A DNA stretch of 64,000 nucleotides. It comes from Bacillota bacterium. GTDB taxonomy: Bacteria; Bacillota; Clostridia; Lachnospirales; Lachnospiraceae. Shown here piece by piece: positions 17,115 to 26,710 of this stretch. The translations under genes were made by a program, and so were the position numbers. Numbering within the stretch: position 1 is the stretch's first letter; each line of letters opens with the position of its first letter. Location of the stretch: positions 124,001-188,000 of the forward strand of contig JAEWSH010000133.1 in the NCBI GenBank assembly GCA_023398375.1. The letters run 5' to 3'. Below the pieces are notes generated by a model that worked only from the letters and a program-made list of their open reading frames with translations, searched no databases and was not told where the DNA came from.

Positions 17115-17819
17115 ATGAATAAAATATTTGTCATAGAGGATGATGAGAATATCCGTAATCTGGTAAAGATTGCCTTAGAGGGATATGGGTATGAAGTTTT
17201 GACTTTTGAAGCGGCAGAAGCGGCTTTGGATTGTATTCAAACAGAAAAACCGGATCTTGCTGTATTTGATCTGATGCTTCCTGGTATGGATGGATTAGAA
17301 GCAATCAGTAAGATCAGGAAGCAGGAAGAAATTAAAAATATGCCACTTATCGTACTGACAGCAAAAGATAAGGAATATGACAAAGTTGTCGGTTTGGATG
17401 GAGGTGCGGATGACTATATTACCAAACCATTCGGGGTGCTGGAATTAACGGCACGCATCCGCTCTCTGTTAAGGCGGGCAAGTAATGTACAGACTGTTCC
17501 GAAAAAAGGTGTCATTACGCTAGGGAAATTGAGCATTGCGATGGCGACCAGAGAAGTATATATGGATGGCATCCAGATCGTATTGACCTATAAAGAATAT
17601 GAATTACTGATGTATCTGGTTGAGAACCGGGCAAGAGTGGTAGAACGTGAAGAGTTATTGGATGAACTGTGGGATTATAATGCAGAAATTGAAACAAGAA
17701 CCCTGGATATCCATATCCGTACTCTGCGGCAAAAATTAGGAGAAGAGGGAAGTACGTATATCAAGACTGTTCGCAGCGTTGGTTACCGCTTCGCGATACC
17801 GGAAAAAAGTCAGAAATAG
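17115..17819 (+). CDS. phoP: Response regulator PhoP (PhoB/OmpR family)
   Basis: A 234-residue two-domain regulator. The receiver domain (1-120) has acidic residues E8/D9/D10, phosphoacceptor D52 (AVFDLMLPG), T83 and K105 region (TAKD, ITKPF). The C-terminal winged helix (about 135-230) ends with the typical RTLDIHIRTLRQKLGE and TVRSVGYRF. I place the start at ATG 17115 behind AAGGAG; a longer frame from 17052 overlaps nptA. Phosphorylated PhoP should bind the TTTACA-type repeats upstream of pstS and nptA, so the operon would be autoregulated. Confidence 0.92.
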   Translation: MNKIFVIEDDENIRNLVKIALEGYGYEVLTFEAAEAALDCIQTEKPDLAVFDLMLPGMDGLEAISKIRKQEEIKNMPLIVLTAKDKEYDKVVGLDGGADDYITKPFGVLELTARIRSLLRRASNVQTVPKKGVITLGKLSIAMATREVYMDGIQIVLTYKEYELLMYLVENRARVVEREELLDELWDYNAEIETRTLDIHIRTLRQKLGEEGSTYIKTVRSVGYRFAIPEKSQK

Positions 17820-17857
17820 ATCGATTCCCCGGTAAAAAATTAGGAGATAAAGAGAAA

Positions 17858-19276
17858 ATGAGAAGAGCGTTGCTATTTCGGTTTACAAGTGTGCTATTGC
17901 TTGCGCTTGGGATTAGTAGTATTATCGCGTATTATTTTATAGGAAACAGGATGCTGGAGAGCAATATATCAAATATGTTGAATACCCTGCATGTAGTTGA
18001 TCATTCCTTCAACTATGAAGGAGATTTACAGGAGGAATTATCAGAACTGCAAGATGGATCTTTGGACAAAAATACTAGAATTACAATTATAGATAAGACT
18101 GGAACAGTATTGGCAGACACAGAAGTGGCAGATATAGAAAAGCTGCAGAACCATATAGGAAGAGATGAAGTACAGAAAGCATTACGTAGTGAATATGGTT
18201 ATGCAACTCGTTATTCTGAAACATTGCAGAAAAATATGCTCTATGTAGCAGCTGTTTCAGAGACGGGAGCCTATATAATAAGAATGGCCGTTCCATATAC
18301 AGGAATTATGGATTATATGCTGCGGATATTTCCTTTCCTGCTAATTGGAGTAGTAATTGCGTTTTTGATATCAATAGTACTGACATATCGATTTACGAAT
18401 ACCATAACCAGGCCATTGCAGGAGATATCAGAGGAGATGGCAAAAGCAAATGGCGAGGAACTTGATTTTTCGTTTAAGCATTATAAATATGAAGAACTCA
18501 ATATTATATCAGATACAACAACAAAACTTGTAAGGGAAATCAGAGAGCATGTGAATCAGGTTGAATTTGAAAAAAAAATCAGACAGGAATTTTTTTCAAA
18601 TGCATCTCACGAGCTGAAGACTCCCATTACTTCAGTAAAAGGATATACGGAATTATTGGATCAGGGATTCGTAAAAGATGAAGAGACAAAAAAAGATTTT
18701 ATCGCAAGAATCCTAAAAGAAACAGATAATATGACAAATCTGATCAATGATATCCTGATGATATCCAGATTGGAAACGAAAGAAGCGGAAGTCACCTTTT
18801 CTATGGTAAGAATGAGCCCTTTGGTTACAGAGATTTTTGAGTCCCTTGAACCGATTGCAGTAGAATATAAGGTAACATTGCATCAGGAATGCGAACCTAT
18901 TATTATAGAAGCAAGTACCAAACAATTACGGGAATTGGTTATGAATCTGGTCAGCAACGGTATTAAATATAATCATGTTGGCGGAAATGTTTGGGTGGAT
19001 ATCAGAAAATTATCAGAAAACATGGTTATTACAGTGAAAGATGATGGTATGGGGATTTCTGAAGAAGACAGTGAAAGGGTCTTTGAACGTTTTTATCGTG
19101 TCGATAAGGGAAGAAGTAAAAAAATGGGTGGAACAGGACTTGGATTATCCATTGTGAAACATATTGTAGAGTTCTATGGAGGAAGTATGAGCCTTAAGAG
19201 TAAGCTGGGAGAAGGAAGCCTGTTTACGGTGACAATTCCGCTTCAGCGCGATATTGTAGAAAAACAAGAAGGTTGA
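17858..19276 (+). CDS. phoR: Sensor histidine kinase PhoR
   Basis: A 472-residue membrane kinase. Transmembrane segments at about 9-28 and 154-177 enclose an extracytoplasmic PAS-like domain (TRITIIDKTGTVLADT). A HAMP linker follows, then HisKA with phosphoacceptor H251 in NASHELKTPITSVKGY, and the ATPase domain with N box (LVSNGIKYN), G1 (DDGMGIS), F box and G2 (GGTGLGLSI). No cytoplasmic PAS domain lies between HAMP and HisKA. It follows phoP by 38 bp. It probably senses phosphate status through PhoU/Pst, as in other PhoR systems; the direct ligand is unknown. Confidence 0.92.
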   Translation: MRRALLFRFTSVLLLALGISSIIAYYFIGNRMLESNISNMLNTLHVVDHSFNYEGDLQEELSELQDGSLDKNTRITIIDKTGTVLADTEVADIEKLQNHIGRDEVQKALRSEYGYATRYSETLQKNMLYVAAVSETGAYIIRMAVPYTGIMDYMLRIFPFLLIGVVIAFLISIVLTYRFTNTITRPLQEISEEMAKANGEELDFSFKHYKYEELNIISDTTTKLVREIREHVNQVEFEKKIRQEFFSNASHELKTPITSVKGYTELLDQGFVKDEETKKDFIARILKETDNMTNLINDILMISRLETKEAEVTFSMVRMSPLVTEIFESLEPIAVEYKVTLHQECEPIIIEASTKQLRELVMNLVSNGIKYNHVGGNVWVDIRKLSENMVITVKDDGMGISEEDSERVFERFYRVDKGRSKKMGGTGLGLSIVKHIVEFYGGSMSLKSKLGEGSLFTVTIPLQRDIVEKQEG

Positions 19277-19402
19277 CAATTGCAAGAATAAGTAATACAC
19301 TTTCCACATATAGCAGTACGTGTCAGTTTATTAGACAAAATTTGCTAATATGATACAAAACGTAAAAGGGTAAATTGAAATGTTTGAAAGGAGTATTGTC
19401 TT

Positions 19403-19831
19403 ATGAAAGAAGAAAAAGGAAAAGTGGTTGCAGCACCAGTAATGAAAGAGGCTGGGAAGGAAGCAGAAAATCCAGTTATTGCAAAAGAACCTGAAAAAAC
19501 AGTGGAAAAGGCGGAATCAGTCAAGACAACTTCAAAAGAGGAAAAAGTAAAACAGGCAGAGAAAAAACCATCTGAGAAATCATCCTCCAAAAAGGCACCT
19601 GTTAAAAAAGTACAAACGAGGAAAACAGAAATTAAAGAAAACTTACATTTGGAATTTGCCGGTAAAAGTTATTCAAAAGAAGACCTTGTTAAGAGTGTCA
19701 AAGATATTTGGAAATTTGATTATAAGAAAAAAGCTATGGATATAAATTCTATAGATCTATATGTAAAACCAGAAGAAGGCAAAGCTTATTATGTAATTAA
19801 TGGAGAGGTTCTGGGAGATTTTATTGTATAA
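19403..19831 (+). CDS. DUF6465-family protein with Lys/Glu-rich N-terminus
   Basis: A 142-residue protein of unknown function. Residues 1-75 are a charged, low-complexity Lys/Glu/Ala/Pro tail that should be disordered and looks nucleic-acid-binding-like. Residues 76-142 form a compact domain starting NLHLEFAGKSYSKEDLV and ending with a YYVINGEVLGDF motif, which resembles the small DUF6465 proteins common in Lachnospiraceae. ATG 19403 follows GAAAGGAG. A weak promoter (TTAGAC, 17 bp, TACAAA at 19354) lies upstream, and the terminator at 19878 makes it monocistronic. Confidence 0.7.
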   Translation: MKEEKGKVVAAPVMKEAGKEAENPVIAKEPEKTVEKAESVKTTSKEEKVKQAEKKPSEKSSSKKAPVKKVQTRKTEIKENLHLEFAGKSYSKEDLVKSVKDIWKFDYKKKAMDINSIDLYVKPEEGKAYYVINGEVLGDFIV

Positions 19832-19877
19832 GCAAGGGTACAACATTGAAAGCGAAATTATAGTTACATAGTAAAAG

Positions 19878-19910
19878 AAAAAGGAGAGCTATTCGTAGTT
19901 CTTCTTTTTT
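19878..19910 (+). terminator. Strong terminator with TTCG tetraloop
   Basis: A-rich 5' arm plus GGAGAGCTA (19883-19891), TTCG loop, TAGTTCTTC (19896-19904) and a run of six T. The UUCG tetraloop and U-tract make it a textbook intrinsic terminator for the DUF6465 gene; the A-rich arm could also make it work on the other strand. Confidence 0.85.
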
Positions 19911-20005
19911 AGTTCATGACAAGTGAAACTAGCCGGTTCCGCCTGATCGCGCGAGCTATGAAAAAATGCTCTTCGATCAGATGCATTGAGTAAAATTGCC
20001 AAAAT

Positions 20006-20034
20006 TTGACATTATACAACAGATAATTTATACT
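20006..20034 (+). promoter_or_regulatory. Near-consensus sigma-A promoter
   Basis: TTGACA (20006-20011), 17 bp, TATACT (20029-20034), 38 bp before the start codon at 20073. It is one of the best housekeeping promoters in the window. Confidence 0.8.
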
Positions 20035-20072
20035 TATATTTATAATAATTAAAAAAATAAGGAGTTTTAAAC

Positions 20073-20765
20073 ATGCAAATCATTAACAAGGAACAGGAAA
20101 CACAAGGACCTCAGGAGCCAGCTAACAAAACAAAGGAACTATTAAAGTTAGGAATCGTAATTGGAGTATGTATTATATGCTTTGTTGCGCTCTATTTTTT
20201 TTCAAAAAGTTCTTTTGCAACCGGTGAACCATACAGTATAGAAGTGGATGGAGTTATCATAAATCCGGGAGAAACGGTTCAGGATCTGGCAGATTCAGGA
20301 TTCGAATTATCTGATTATAGTACACGTCAGTATTCTGATGAAAGCGGAACTGCAATTTATAGCCAGGTATACGATCTGTCCGCTGAAGTTGAAGCGAGTA
20401 CCTATTATCCGATGATTACTTTGGTTAAAAATGGAAAGGGATATGCAGGGATCGAAGTCGTAAATGAAAGTTCATCTCCCAAAACATTAGCCGAATGCAA
20501 GGTAAGCGCTGTTAAGATTGGATCTGGTTTCAGTTATGAAAATGCTGATAAAGTAGTTTTGAACGGTGTCTCCATAAAGGACATCACAATTGATAAAATG
20601 ACTGAAATAAGTGGAAAACCTTATGAAACTTCTGATTATAAATCGTATTCGGATGAATCTCCATCAGGAACGGAGTACATATGGAAAAAGCATGCTTATT
20701 CTATGAGTATTATTATTGATAATGATGGCGGATTATATGAAATTTCTTCTATGTATGAGAAATAA
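20073..20765 (+). CDS. Membrane-anchored protein of unknown function
   Basis: A 230-residue protein that I do not recognise. Residues 1-23 are polar, 25-46 form one hydrophobic transmembrane helix (GIVIGVCIICFVALYFF), and 50-230 are an extracytoplasmic, Ser/Tyr/Glu-rich beta domain with repeated short elements such as NPGETVQDLADSGFEL and NGVSIKDITIDKMTEISGKP. The phrase TVQDLADSGF/ITIDKMTEISGKP is reminiscent of repeated substrate-binding or PASTA-like small folds, but I cannot assign one. ATG 20073 follows AAGGAG. A near-consensus promoter precedes it, suggesting good constitutive expression. It probably forms an operon with the next gene. Confidence 0.75.
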   Translation: MQIINKEQETQGPQEPANKTKELLKLGIVIGVCIICFVALYFFSKSSFATGEPYSIEVDGVIINPGETVQDLADSGFELSDYSTRQYSDESGTAIYSQVYDLSAEVEASTYYPMITLVKNGKGYAGIEVVNESSSPKTLAECKVSAVKIGSGFSYENADKVVLNGVSIKDITIDKMTEISGKPYETSDYKSYSDESPSGTEYIWKKHAYSMSIIIDNDGGLYEISSMYEK

Positions 20766-20779
20766 AAGTGGTGATAAAA

Positions 20780-21472
20780 GTGGAAAATAATTTAAAATTA
20801 TGGCTGGAAAAAGAGCAGGAGAAAGCCGAAGAGAGAAAACAAAAAGAAAGAAAAAGAATCATAATAGGTATGATTCTGCTGGTACCTGGCAGCATCTTAG
20901 CGATGGCACTTATCGGTTGGCTAAGTGCTGGAGAAATTTCGGCGGCAGTTGGTAACATTAAATATGGTATTATTTTTGCAGCCTGCTGTGAGGTAATATT
21001 GCTGCCTTTTACATTTCTACGGAATCCGGCAAAGCGCTATATGAAGCTTTTGAGGAGGGAGATCGAGGAGCAATTACCTACAAGTGGGAAACGGGAAGAA
21101 TTTGCATCCCAAATGCTTGGTGAAATAGGAGCGGATTCTGTGAGAGATATCCGTTGTAAGAAGGAGTACACCAGGGAGGATTGGATTTCTGTAACAAGAG
21201 ATTTTGCTCTGATGAGATATTCGTTCGGAAAATGTGTTATTATCCGATTGAATGAGGTACAACAAATTGAATTGGATAAAAAATATTTTACAATGAGTAT
21301 TAACAATAATAATAAAAAAACTTTTATCAATACAGATGTCTTTCCTATTTATTTTTTCTATCGCAGTCAGGGCGAGGGAAATAAAAAAGAGCCAGATAAA
21401 ATGCTTGCCTTTGATAGACGGGAAGAAAGAGATAAAGTAATGAAAGCGATACAGGATCTGTGTGAAGTTTAA
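20780..21472 (+). CDS. Membrane protein of unknown function with N-terminal coiled coil
   Basis: About 230 residues, not recognised. The N-terminus is a strongly charged helix (EKEQEKAEERKQKERKR), followed by two hydrophobic segments (about 28-50 and 60-78), then a cytoplasmic domain of about 150 residues. Its last part (VIIRLNEVQQIELDKKYF, MLAFDRREERDKVMKAIQDL) resembles a small PH-like fold by secondary-structure pattern only. In-frame GTG codons at 20768, 20771 and 20780 are possible; I prefer 20780 because a GTGGTGAT ribosome-like site precedes it. It follows the preceding membrane gene closely and is ended by a clear terminator. Confidence 0.68.
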   Translation: MENNLKLWLEKEQEKAEERKQKERKRIIIGMILLVPGSILAMALIGWLSAGEISAAVGNIKYGIIFAACCEVILLPFTFLRNPAKRYMKLLRREIEEQLPTSGKREEFASQMLGEIGADSVRDIRCKKEYTREDWISVTRDFALMRYSFGKCVIIRLNEVQQIELDKKYFTMSINNNNKKTFINTDVFPIYFFYRSQGEGNKKEPDKMLAFDRREERDKVMKAIQDLCEV

Positions 21473-21531
21473 TGTTTAGGACAAAACGAGATGAAACGGA
21501 AAACCGCTTCGCTTGTTAGGAATGAAAGAGG

Positions 21532-21566
21532 GCGTTGATTCATTTTCTAGTGAATCAGCGCTTTTA
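21532..21566 (+). terminator. Intrinsic terminator
   Basis: GCGTTGATTCA (21532-21542) pairs with TGAATCAGCGC (21551-21561) with one U-G pair, followed by TTTTATAT. It closes the small-protein operon before the heat-shock promoter. Confidence 0.8.
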
Positions 21567-21695
21567 TATATAAAATTCTTTCGCCCTGTAAAGGAAGCAG
21601 AATGCATAATTTTGGCACAGAACTGTTGCAATGGTACGTATAACTGGATCGTAATATCTTTATAATAATTTTAGAAATATTTTTTAGAAATAGTG

Positions 21696-21724
21696 TTGAC
21701 AATAGTTAGCGGTAGTGATAATTT
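21696..21724 (+). promoter_or_regulatory. Promoter of hrcA-grpE-dnaK-dnaJ
   Basis: TTGACA (21696-21701) is a perfect -35. The -10 is either GATAAT (21717-21722, 15-bp spacer) or TAATTT (21719-21724, 17-bp spacer). Transcription would begin just before the CIRCE operator. Confidence 0.7.
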
Positions 21725-21738
21725 ATGGTAAGAAGATG

Positions 21739-21765
21739 TTAGCACTCTTAGCCAATGAGTGCTAA
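21739..21765 (+). promoter_or_regulatory. CIRCE operator
   Basis: TTAGCACTC-N9-GAGTGCTAA is an exact match to the CIRCE inverted repeat, bound by HrcA. It lies between the promoter and the hrcA start, so the whole chaperone operon is autoregulated by HrcA and induced by heat. Confidence 0.98.
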
Positions 21766-21787
21766 CAATCGAAAGGATGTGATGGCA

Positions 21788-22816
21788 ATGCAGCTTGACG
21801 ATAGAAAAGTGAAGATACTACAGGCAATCATCCGTAATTATTTGGAGACGGGCGAACCGGTCGGATCCAGAACAATTTCAAAATTTACAGATTTGAATCT
21901 AAGTTCAGCAACAATCAGAAACGAGATGTCAGATCTGGAAGAATTAGGTTACATTGTCCAGCCACATACTTCTGCTGGGAGGATCCCATCGGATAAAGGG
22001 TATCGTTTATATGTAGATACTATGATGGAAGAAAAAGAGCGGGAAGTGACCGAGATGAAAGAGATGCTTCTTGAGAAGGAGGATAAAGTCGACCATCTGT
22101 TGAAGCAGGTTGCGAAGATACTTGCGACCAATACTGAATATGCAACTATGATATCATCGCCAAGATATCAAAAAAACAAATTGAAATTTATTCAATTGTC
22201 CAGAGTGGATGAACATCATTTGGTAGCAGTCATTGTGGTGGAGGGTAATATTTTAAAAAATAATATTCTCGATGTGGAAGAAGAATTGGATGACGAGACG
22301 TTATTAAAACTAAATATCCTGTTGAATACGCATTTGAACGGATTATGCATAGATGAGATCAATCTTGCGATGATTGCAGCATTAAAACAAAAAGCGGGAA
22401 TTCACAGTGATATTGTAAGTAATGTGATCGATGCAGTTGCGGAAGCAATTAAATCGGATAATGATCTCGAAATTTATACAAGTGGTGCCAATAATATTTT
22501 CAAATATCCTGAACTTTCAGATAACCAAAGAGCAAGCGAATTGATTACAGCATTAGAAGAAAAGCAACAATTAACTGAACTTGTTCATGAAACATTTGCA
22601 TCGGAAGAAAATAAGGGAATTCAAGTATATATTGGTGATGAAGCACCAATTCAGACCATGAAAGACTGCAGTATTGTAACAGCGACCTACGAATTGGAGG
22701 AAGGCATGCGGGGAACAATTGGTATTATTGGTCCAAAAAGAATGGATTATGAAAAGGTGATCACTACTCTAAAATCTCTAATGAATCAACTGGATTCGTT
22801 ATATAAGAAGACATAG
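21788..22816 (+). CDS. hrcA: Heat-inducible transcription repressor HrcA
   Basis: A 342-residue repressor. The N-terminal winged helix (MQLDDRKVKILQAI through DLEELGYI) has the HrcA-specific ETGEPVGSRTISK and SSATIRNEMSDLE; a GAF-like inserted domain and a C-terminal dimerisation part follow. It binds CIRCE and is kept active by GroEL-type chaperonins in other Firmicutes. ATG 21788 gives the family's usual N-terminus and is 10 bp after AGGA; ATG 21782 is also possible. First gene of the chaperone operon, 22 bp before grpE. Confidence 0.97.
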   Translation: MQLDDRKVKILQAIIRNYLETGEPVGSRTISKFTDLNLSSATIRNEMSDLEELGYIVQPHTSAGRIPSDKGYRLYVDTMMEEKEREVTEMKEMLLEKEDKVDHLLKQVAKILATNTEYATMISSPRYQKNKLKFIQLSRVDEHHLVAVIVVEGNILKNNILDVEEELDDETLLKLNILLNTHLNGLCIDEINLAMIAALKQKAGIHSDIVSNVIDAVAEAIKSDNDLEIYTSGANNIFKYPELSDNQRASELITALEEKQQLTELVHETFASEENKGIQVYIGDEAPIQTMKDCSIVTATYELEEGMRGTIGIIGPKRMDYEKVITTLKSLMNQLDSLYKKT

Positions 22817-22838
22817 AAAAATAGGAGGATAAATAAAC

Positions 22839-23465
22839 GTGCAGGAGAACGGAAAAGAGCTGGAAGAAAAAGACTTGGAAGAAGTGGAAATAGAAGAAAA
22901 TGAAACTTTTTCAGAAGAAGAGCAGGAAGAAGACCAATCTGCAGATGCAGAGGAATTGGAAGAATTAGAACAGCTGGATGGCAAGGCAGCTAAGAAGAAA
23001 TTGAAAGCTGCTAAAAAGCAAGAAAAAGATAAAATGAAGGAAAAAGTCGAAGAACTGGAAGACAAAGTAAAACGTCAGATGGCTGAATTTGATAATTTTA
23101 GAAAAAGAACGGAAAAAGAAAAATCAGCTATGTTTGAAATTGGAGCCAAAAGTGTTGTAGAAAAGATACTTCCTGTTGTTGATAATTTTGAAAGAGGCCT
23201 GCAAAGTATTCCGGAGGACGAAACAGAAACAGCATTTGCAGAAGGAATGTCTATGGTATATAAACAATTGATGGATGGATTAAAGGAGTTAGGTGTTGAG
23301 CCGATTGAGGCAATAGGCACAGAATTTGATCCAGATTTGCACAATGCAGTAATGCAGGTCGAGAGTGAAGAGTATGAATCTGGTATTATAGCGCAGGAAT
23401 TGCAAAAAGGTTATAGGTACAGAGATAGCGTTGTGAGACATAGTATGGTAGCAGTAGTGCAGTAA
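22839..23465 (+). CDS. grpE: Nucleotide exchange factor GrpE
   Basis: A 208-residue protein beginning with GTG behind GGAGG. Residues 1-45 are very acidic and disordered, residues about 46-100 form the long coiled-coil helix, and the C-terminal beta domain contains NFRKRTEKEK, DNFERGL and the family ending YRYRDSVVRHSMVAV. GrpE releases ADP from DnaK and acts as a thermosensor. It lies between hrcA and dnaK in the conserved order. Confidence 0.97.
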   Translation: MQENGKELEEKDLEEVEIEENETFSEEEQEEDQSADAEELEELEQLDGKAAKKKLKAAKKQEKDKMKEKVEELEDKVKRQMAEFDNFRKRTEKEKSAMFEIGAKSVVEKILPVVDNFERGLQSIPEDETETAFAEGMSMVYKQLMDGLKELGVEPIEAIGTEFDPDLHNAVMQVESEEYESGIIAQELQKGYRYRDSVVRHSMVAVVQ

Positions 23466-23499
23466 ATAATAAATTAATTATAAATTGGAGGAAAAAAAT

Positions 23500-25365
23500 A
23501 TGAGTAAAATCATTGGTATTGATTTAGGAACAACAAATAGTTGTGTGGCTGTTATGGAAGGTGGAAAACCTACAGTTATAGCAAACACGGAAGGAGCAAG
23601 AACTACACCTTCTGTTGTTGCATTTACAAAAACAGGCGAAAGGCTCGTTGGTGAACCTGCAAAACGTCAGGCAGTAACGAATTCGGAGAAAACAATCTCC
23701 TCTATTAAGAGAGATATGGGTACGGACCGTGGCAGAACAATTGATGACAAAAAATATTCACCGCAGCAGATTTCAGCTATGATTCTTCAGAAATTAAAAG
23801 CAGATGCTGAAAATTATTTAGGTGAAAAAGTAACGGAAGCTGTTATAACAGTACCTGCTTATTTTAATGATGCACAAAGACAGGCAACAAAAGATGCTGG
23901 TAAAATTGCGGGACTTGATGTAAAACGTATCATTAACGAGCCTACAGCAGCAGCTTTGGCATATGGACTTGATAATGAAAAAGAACAAAAAATCATGGTT
24001 TATGACCTTGGCGGCGGTACATTTGATGTATCTATCATCGAAATCGGCGATGGTGTTATTGAAGTTCTTGCAACAAGTGGAGATAACAGACTGGGTGGAG
24101 ATGACTTTGACCAGAAAATAACAGATTATATGCTGGCAGAATTTAAGAAAAATGAAGGTGTTGACTTATCAGGAGATAAAATGGCACTTCAAAGATTAAA
24201 AGAAGCAGCAGAAAAGGCAAAGAAAGAATTGTCATCGGCGACAACTACAAATATTAATTTACCATTTATTACAGCTACAGCAGAAGGCCCAAAGCACTTT
24301 GATATGAACCTTACAAGAGCAAAATTTGATGAATTAACACATGATTTAGTAGAAAGAACAACAGTTCCGGTTCAAAATGCGTTAAAAGATGCAGGTATTA
24401 CGGCAAGCGAACTTGGAAAAGTATTGCTGGTTGGTGGTTCAACACGTACGCCATCTGTTCAGGATAAAGTAAAGCAACTAACAGGTCATGAACCAAGTAA
24501 GACGCTAAATCCGGATGAATGTGTTGCAATCGGTGCATCTATTCAGGGAGGTAAATTAGCTGGCGATGCAGGTGCGGGCGAAATCTTATTACTTGATGTA
24601 ACGCCGTTGTCATTATCCATTGAAACGATGGGTGGCGTTGCTACAAGATTAATTGAGAGAAATACTACAATTCCTACAAAAAAGAGTCAGATATTCTCAA
24701 CAGCTGCTGATAACCAGACAGCGGTAGACATTAATGTCGTACAGGGTGAGAGACAATTTGCCAAAGATAACAAGTCACTTGGACAATTCAGATTAGATGG
24801 CATTCCACCAGCAAGACGTGGTGTTCCGCAAATTGAAGTTACTTTTGACATTGATGCAAATGGTATTGTAAATGTAACTGCAAAAGATATGGGAACAGGA
24901 AAAGAACAGCATATTACAATTACTGCAGGTTCTAATATGTCAGACGACGATATTGATAAAGCAGTAAGGGAAGCAGCAGAATTTGAAGCACAAGACAAGA
25001 AACGAAAAGAAGCAATCGATACAAGAAATGAAGCAGATTCTTTTGTATTCCAGACGGAGAAAGCATTAGCAGAAGCAGGAGATAAAATTGATGCCAGTGA
25101 TAAAGCAGCTGTAGAAGCGGATCTTCAGGCATTAAAAGATATTCTGGAAAAAACAAAAGACGTTGAAATGTCGGAAGACCAAGTGGCTGAAATGAAAGCA
25201 GCTCAGGAAAAATTAATGACCGGTGCACAGAGCTTATTCTCAAAAATGTATGAACAGGCAGGAGGAGCACAAGGAGCAGGTCCGGACATGAGTGCAGCAG
25301 GAGCGGGCCCGGATATGGGAGGAACAGCTGAAGATGTAGTCGATGGAGACTACAGAGAAGTATAA
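23500..25365 (+). CDS. dnaK: Hsp70 chaperone DnaK
   Basis: A 621-residue Hsp70. The ATPase half starts GIDLGTTNSCVAVMEGG, with phosphate loops YDLGGGTFDVSI and LLVGGSTRTP; the linker LLLDVTPLSLSIETMGG leads to the substrate domain, and the tail is Gly/Ala-rich. The Gram-positive form, which lacks the extra segment of proteobacterial DnaK in the N-terminal quadrant, fits. ATG 23500 follows GGAGG; a TTG at 23485 would add five residues made from the ribosome site. ATP-driven folding of nascent and stressed proteins in the cytoplasm. Confidence 0.98.
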   Translation: MSKIIGIDLGTTNSCVAVMEGGKPTVIANTEGARTTPSVVAFTKTGERLVGEPAKRQAVTNSEKTISSIKRDMGTDRGRTIDDKKYSPQQISAMILQKLKADAENYLGEKVTEAVITVPAYFNDAQRQATKDAGKIAGLDVKRIINEPTAAALAYGLDNEKEQKIMVYDLGGGTFDVSIIEIGDGVIEVLATSGDNRLGGDDFDQKITDYMLAEFKKNEGVDLSGDKMALQRLKEAAEKAKKELSSATTTNINLPFITATAEGPKHFDMNLTRAKFDELTHDLVERTTVPVQNALKDAGITASELGKVLLVGGSTRTPSVQDKVKQLTGHEPSKTLNPDECVAIGASIQGGKLAGDAGAGEILLLDVTPLSLSIETMGGVATRLIERNTTIPTKKSQIFSTAADNQTAVDINVVQGERQFAKDNKSLGQFRLDGIPPARRGVPQIEVTFDIDANGIVNVTAKDMGTGKEQHITITAGSNMSDDDIDKAVREAAEFEAQDKKRKEAIDTRNEADSFVFQTEKALAEAGDKIDASDKAAVEADLQALKDILEKTKDVEMSEDQVAEMKAAQEKLMTGAQSLFSKMYEQAGGAQGAGPDMSAAGAGPDMGGTAEDVVDGDYREV

Positions 25366-25464
25366 AACAACTTCTCAGGAAGTATAAATATAAAGGATTT
25401 ACAATCGGGGAAAGGGGCATGTACGTATTCATGGCCCCTATCACCGCTTTGAAAGGAAAAAGAA

Positions 25465-26637
25465 ATGGCAGAACAAAAACGAGATTATTATGAGGTTCTC
25501 GGCGTTGATAAAAATGCTGATGAAGCTGCAATAAAAAAAGCATATAGAGTACTTGCCAAAAAATATCATCCGGATATGAATCCTGGAGACAAAGAGGCAG
25601 AGGTGAAATTCAAAGAGGCTTCAGAAGCGTACGCTATTTTGAGTGATCCTGAAAAGAAACGCCAGTATGATCAATTTGGTCATGCGGCGTTTGAAAACGG
25701 AGGCGCTGGCGGTTACGGCGGCGGATTTGATTTTAGTGGTGCTGATTTTGGTGATATTTTCGGTGATATTTTTGGTGATTTTTTTGGCGGCAGCAGTAGA
25801 GGCTCCAGAAGACCAAACAATGGTCCGTCTAAAGGAGCTAATATTAGAACCAGCGTTAGAATTACATTTGAAGAAGCTGTGTTTGGCGTAGAAAAAGAGA
25901 TAGAACTGACCTTAAAAGATTCGTGCAATACGTGTCATGGATCTGGAGCAAAGCCTGGAACCAATCCAGAAACATGCACAAAATGTGGTGGTAAGGGGCA
26001 GGTAGTCTTTACACAGCAGTCTTTCTTCGGCACGGTTCGTAATGTACAGACATGTCCTGACTGTGGTGGTACTGGTAAGGTAGTAAAAGAAAAATGCCCG
26101 AATTGTCATGGCAGTGGATTTATTGCAAGCAGAAAGAAAATTCAAGTTTCAATTCCTGCCGGTATTGATAATGGTCAGAGCGTAAGAATAAGAGACAAAG
26201 GAGAACCAGGAGCAAATGGTGGACCAAGGGGTGATTTACTGGTAGAAGTCATTGTGCAGCGCCATCCTATTTTCCAGCGTCAGGAATATAATATTTTTTC
26301 TACAGTTCCAGTTTCTTTTCCAGTTGCAGCAATTGGCGGAGAAGTAGTGATTGATACTGTAGACGGAAAGGTAATATATGAAGTAAAGCCTGGTACACAG
26401 ACGGATACAAAGATCCGTTTAAAAGGAAAAGGTGTTCCGTCTTTACGTAATAAAGAAATACGCGGGGATCATTATGTAACACTGGTAGTTCAAGTACCGG
26501 ATAAACTGTCACATGAAGCCAAGGAACTGTTGAAGCAATTTGACGCAGCGACAGGCGATAGTCTGAATGCAGCGAAAGATGCAGAATCCGAAAAAGAGAC
26601 TAATGAAAAAAAGAAAAAAGGTTTTTGGAAAAATTGA
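25465..26637 (+). CDS. dnaJ: Chaperone DnaJ (type I Hsp40)
   Basis: A 390-residue full-length DnaJ: J domain (1-70) with HPD in YHPDMNPGD, a Gly/Phe-rich linker (about 75-115), four zinc CxxCxGxG repeats (CNTCHGSG, CTKCGGKG, CPDCGGTG, CPNCHGSG) and the C-terminal substrate-binding barrels. It stimulates DnaK ATPase and delivers clients. The 99-bp gap to dnaK holds a GC-rich hairpin (about 25416-25438), which could attenuate transcription or protect the dnaK mRNA. The C-terminus is Lys/Glu-rich. Confidence 0.98.
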   Translation: MAEQKRDYYEVLGVDKNADEAAIKKAYRVLAKKYHPDMNPGDKEAEVKFKEASEAYAILSDPEKKRQYDQFGHAAFENGGAGGYGGGFDFSGADFGDIFGDIFGDFFGGSSRGSRRPNNGPSKGANIRTSVRITFEEAVFGVEKEIELTLKDSCNTCHGSGAKPGTNPETCTKCGGKGQVVFTQQSFFGTVRNVQTCPDCGGTGKVVKEKCPNCHGSGFIASRKKIQVSIPAGIDNGQSVRIRDKGEPGANGGPRGDLLVEVIVQRHPIFQRQEYNIFSTVPVSFPVAAIGGEVVIDTVDGKVIYEVKPGTQTDTKIRLKGKGVPSLRNKEIRGDHYVTLVVQVPDKLSHEAKELLKQFDAATGDSLNAAKDAESEKETNEKKKKGFWKN

Positions 26638-26710
26638 TAGAATAAAAAAATGATTCGCTTGACGGAGGATTTGGAAAGTATTAAAGTATACAGGAAGCGA
26701 TAAGCAATCC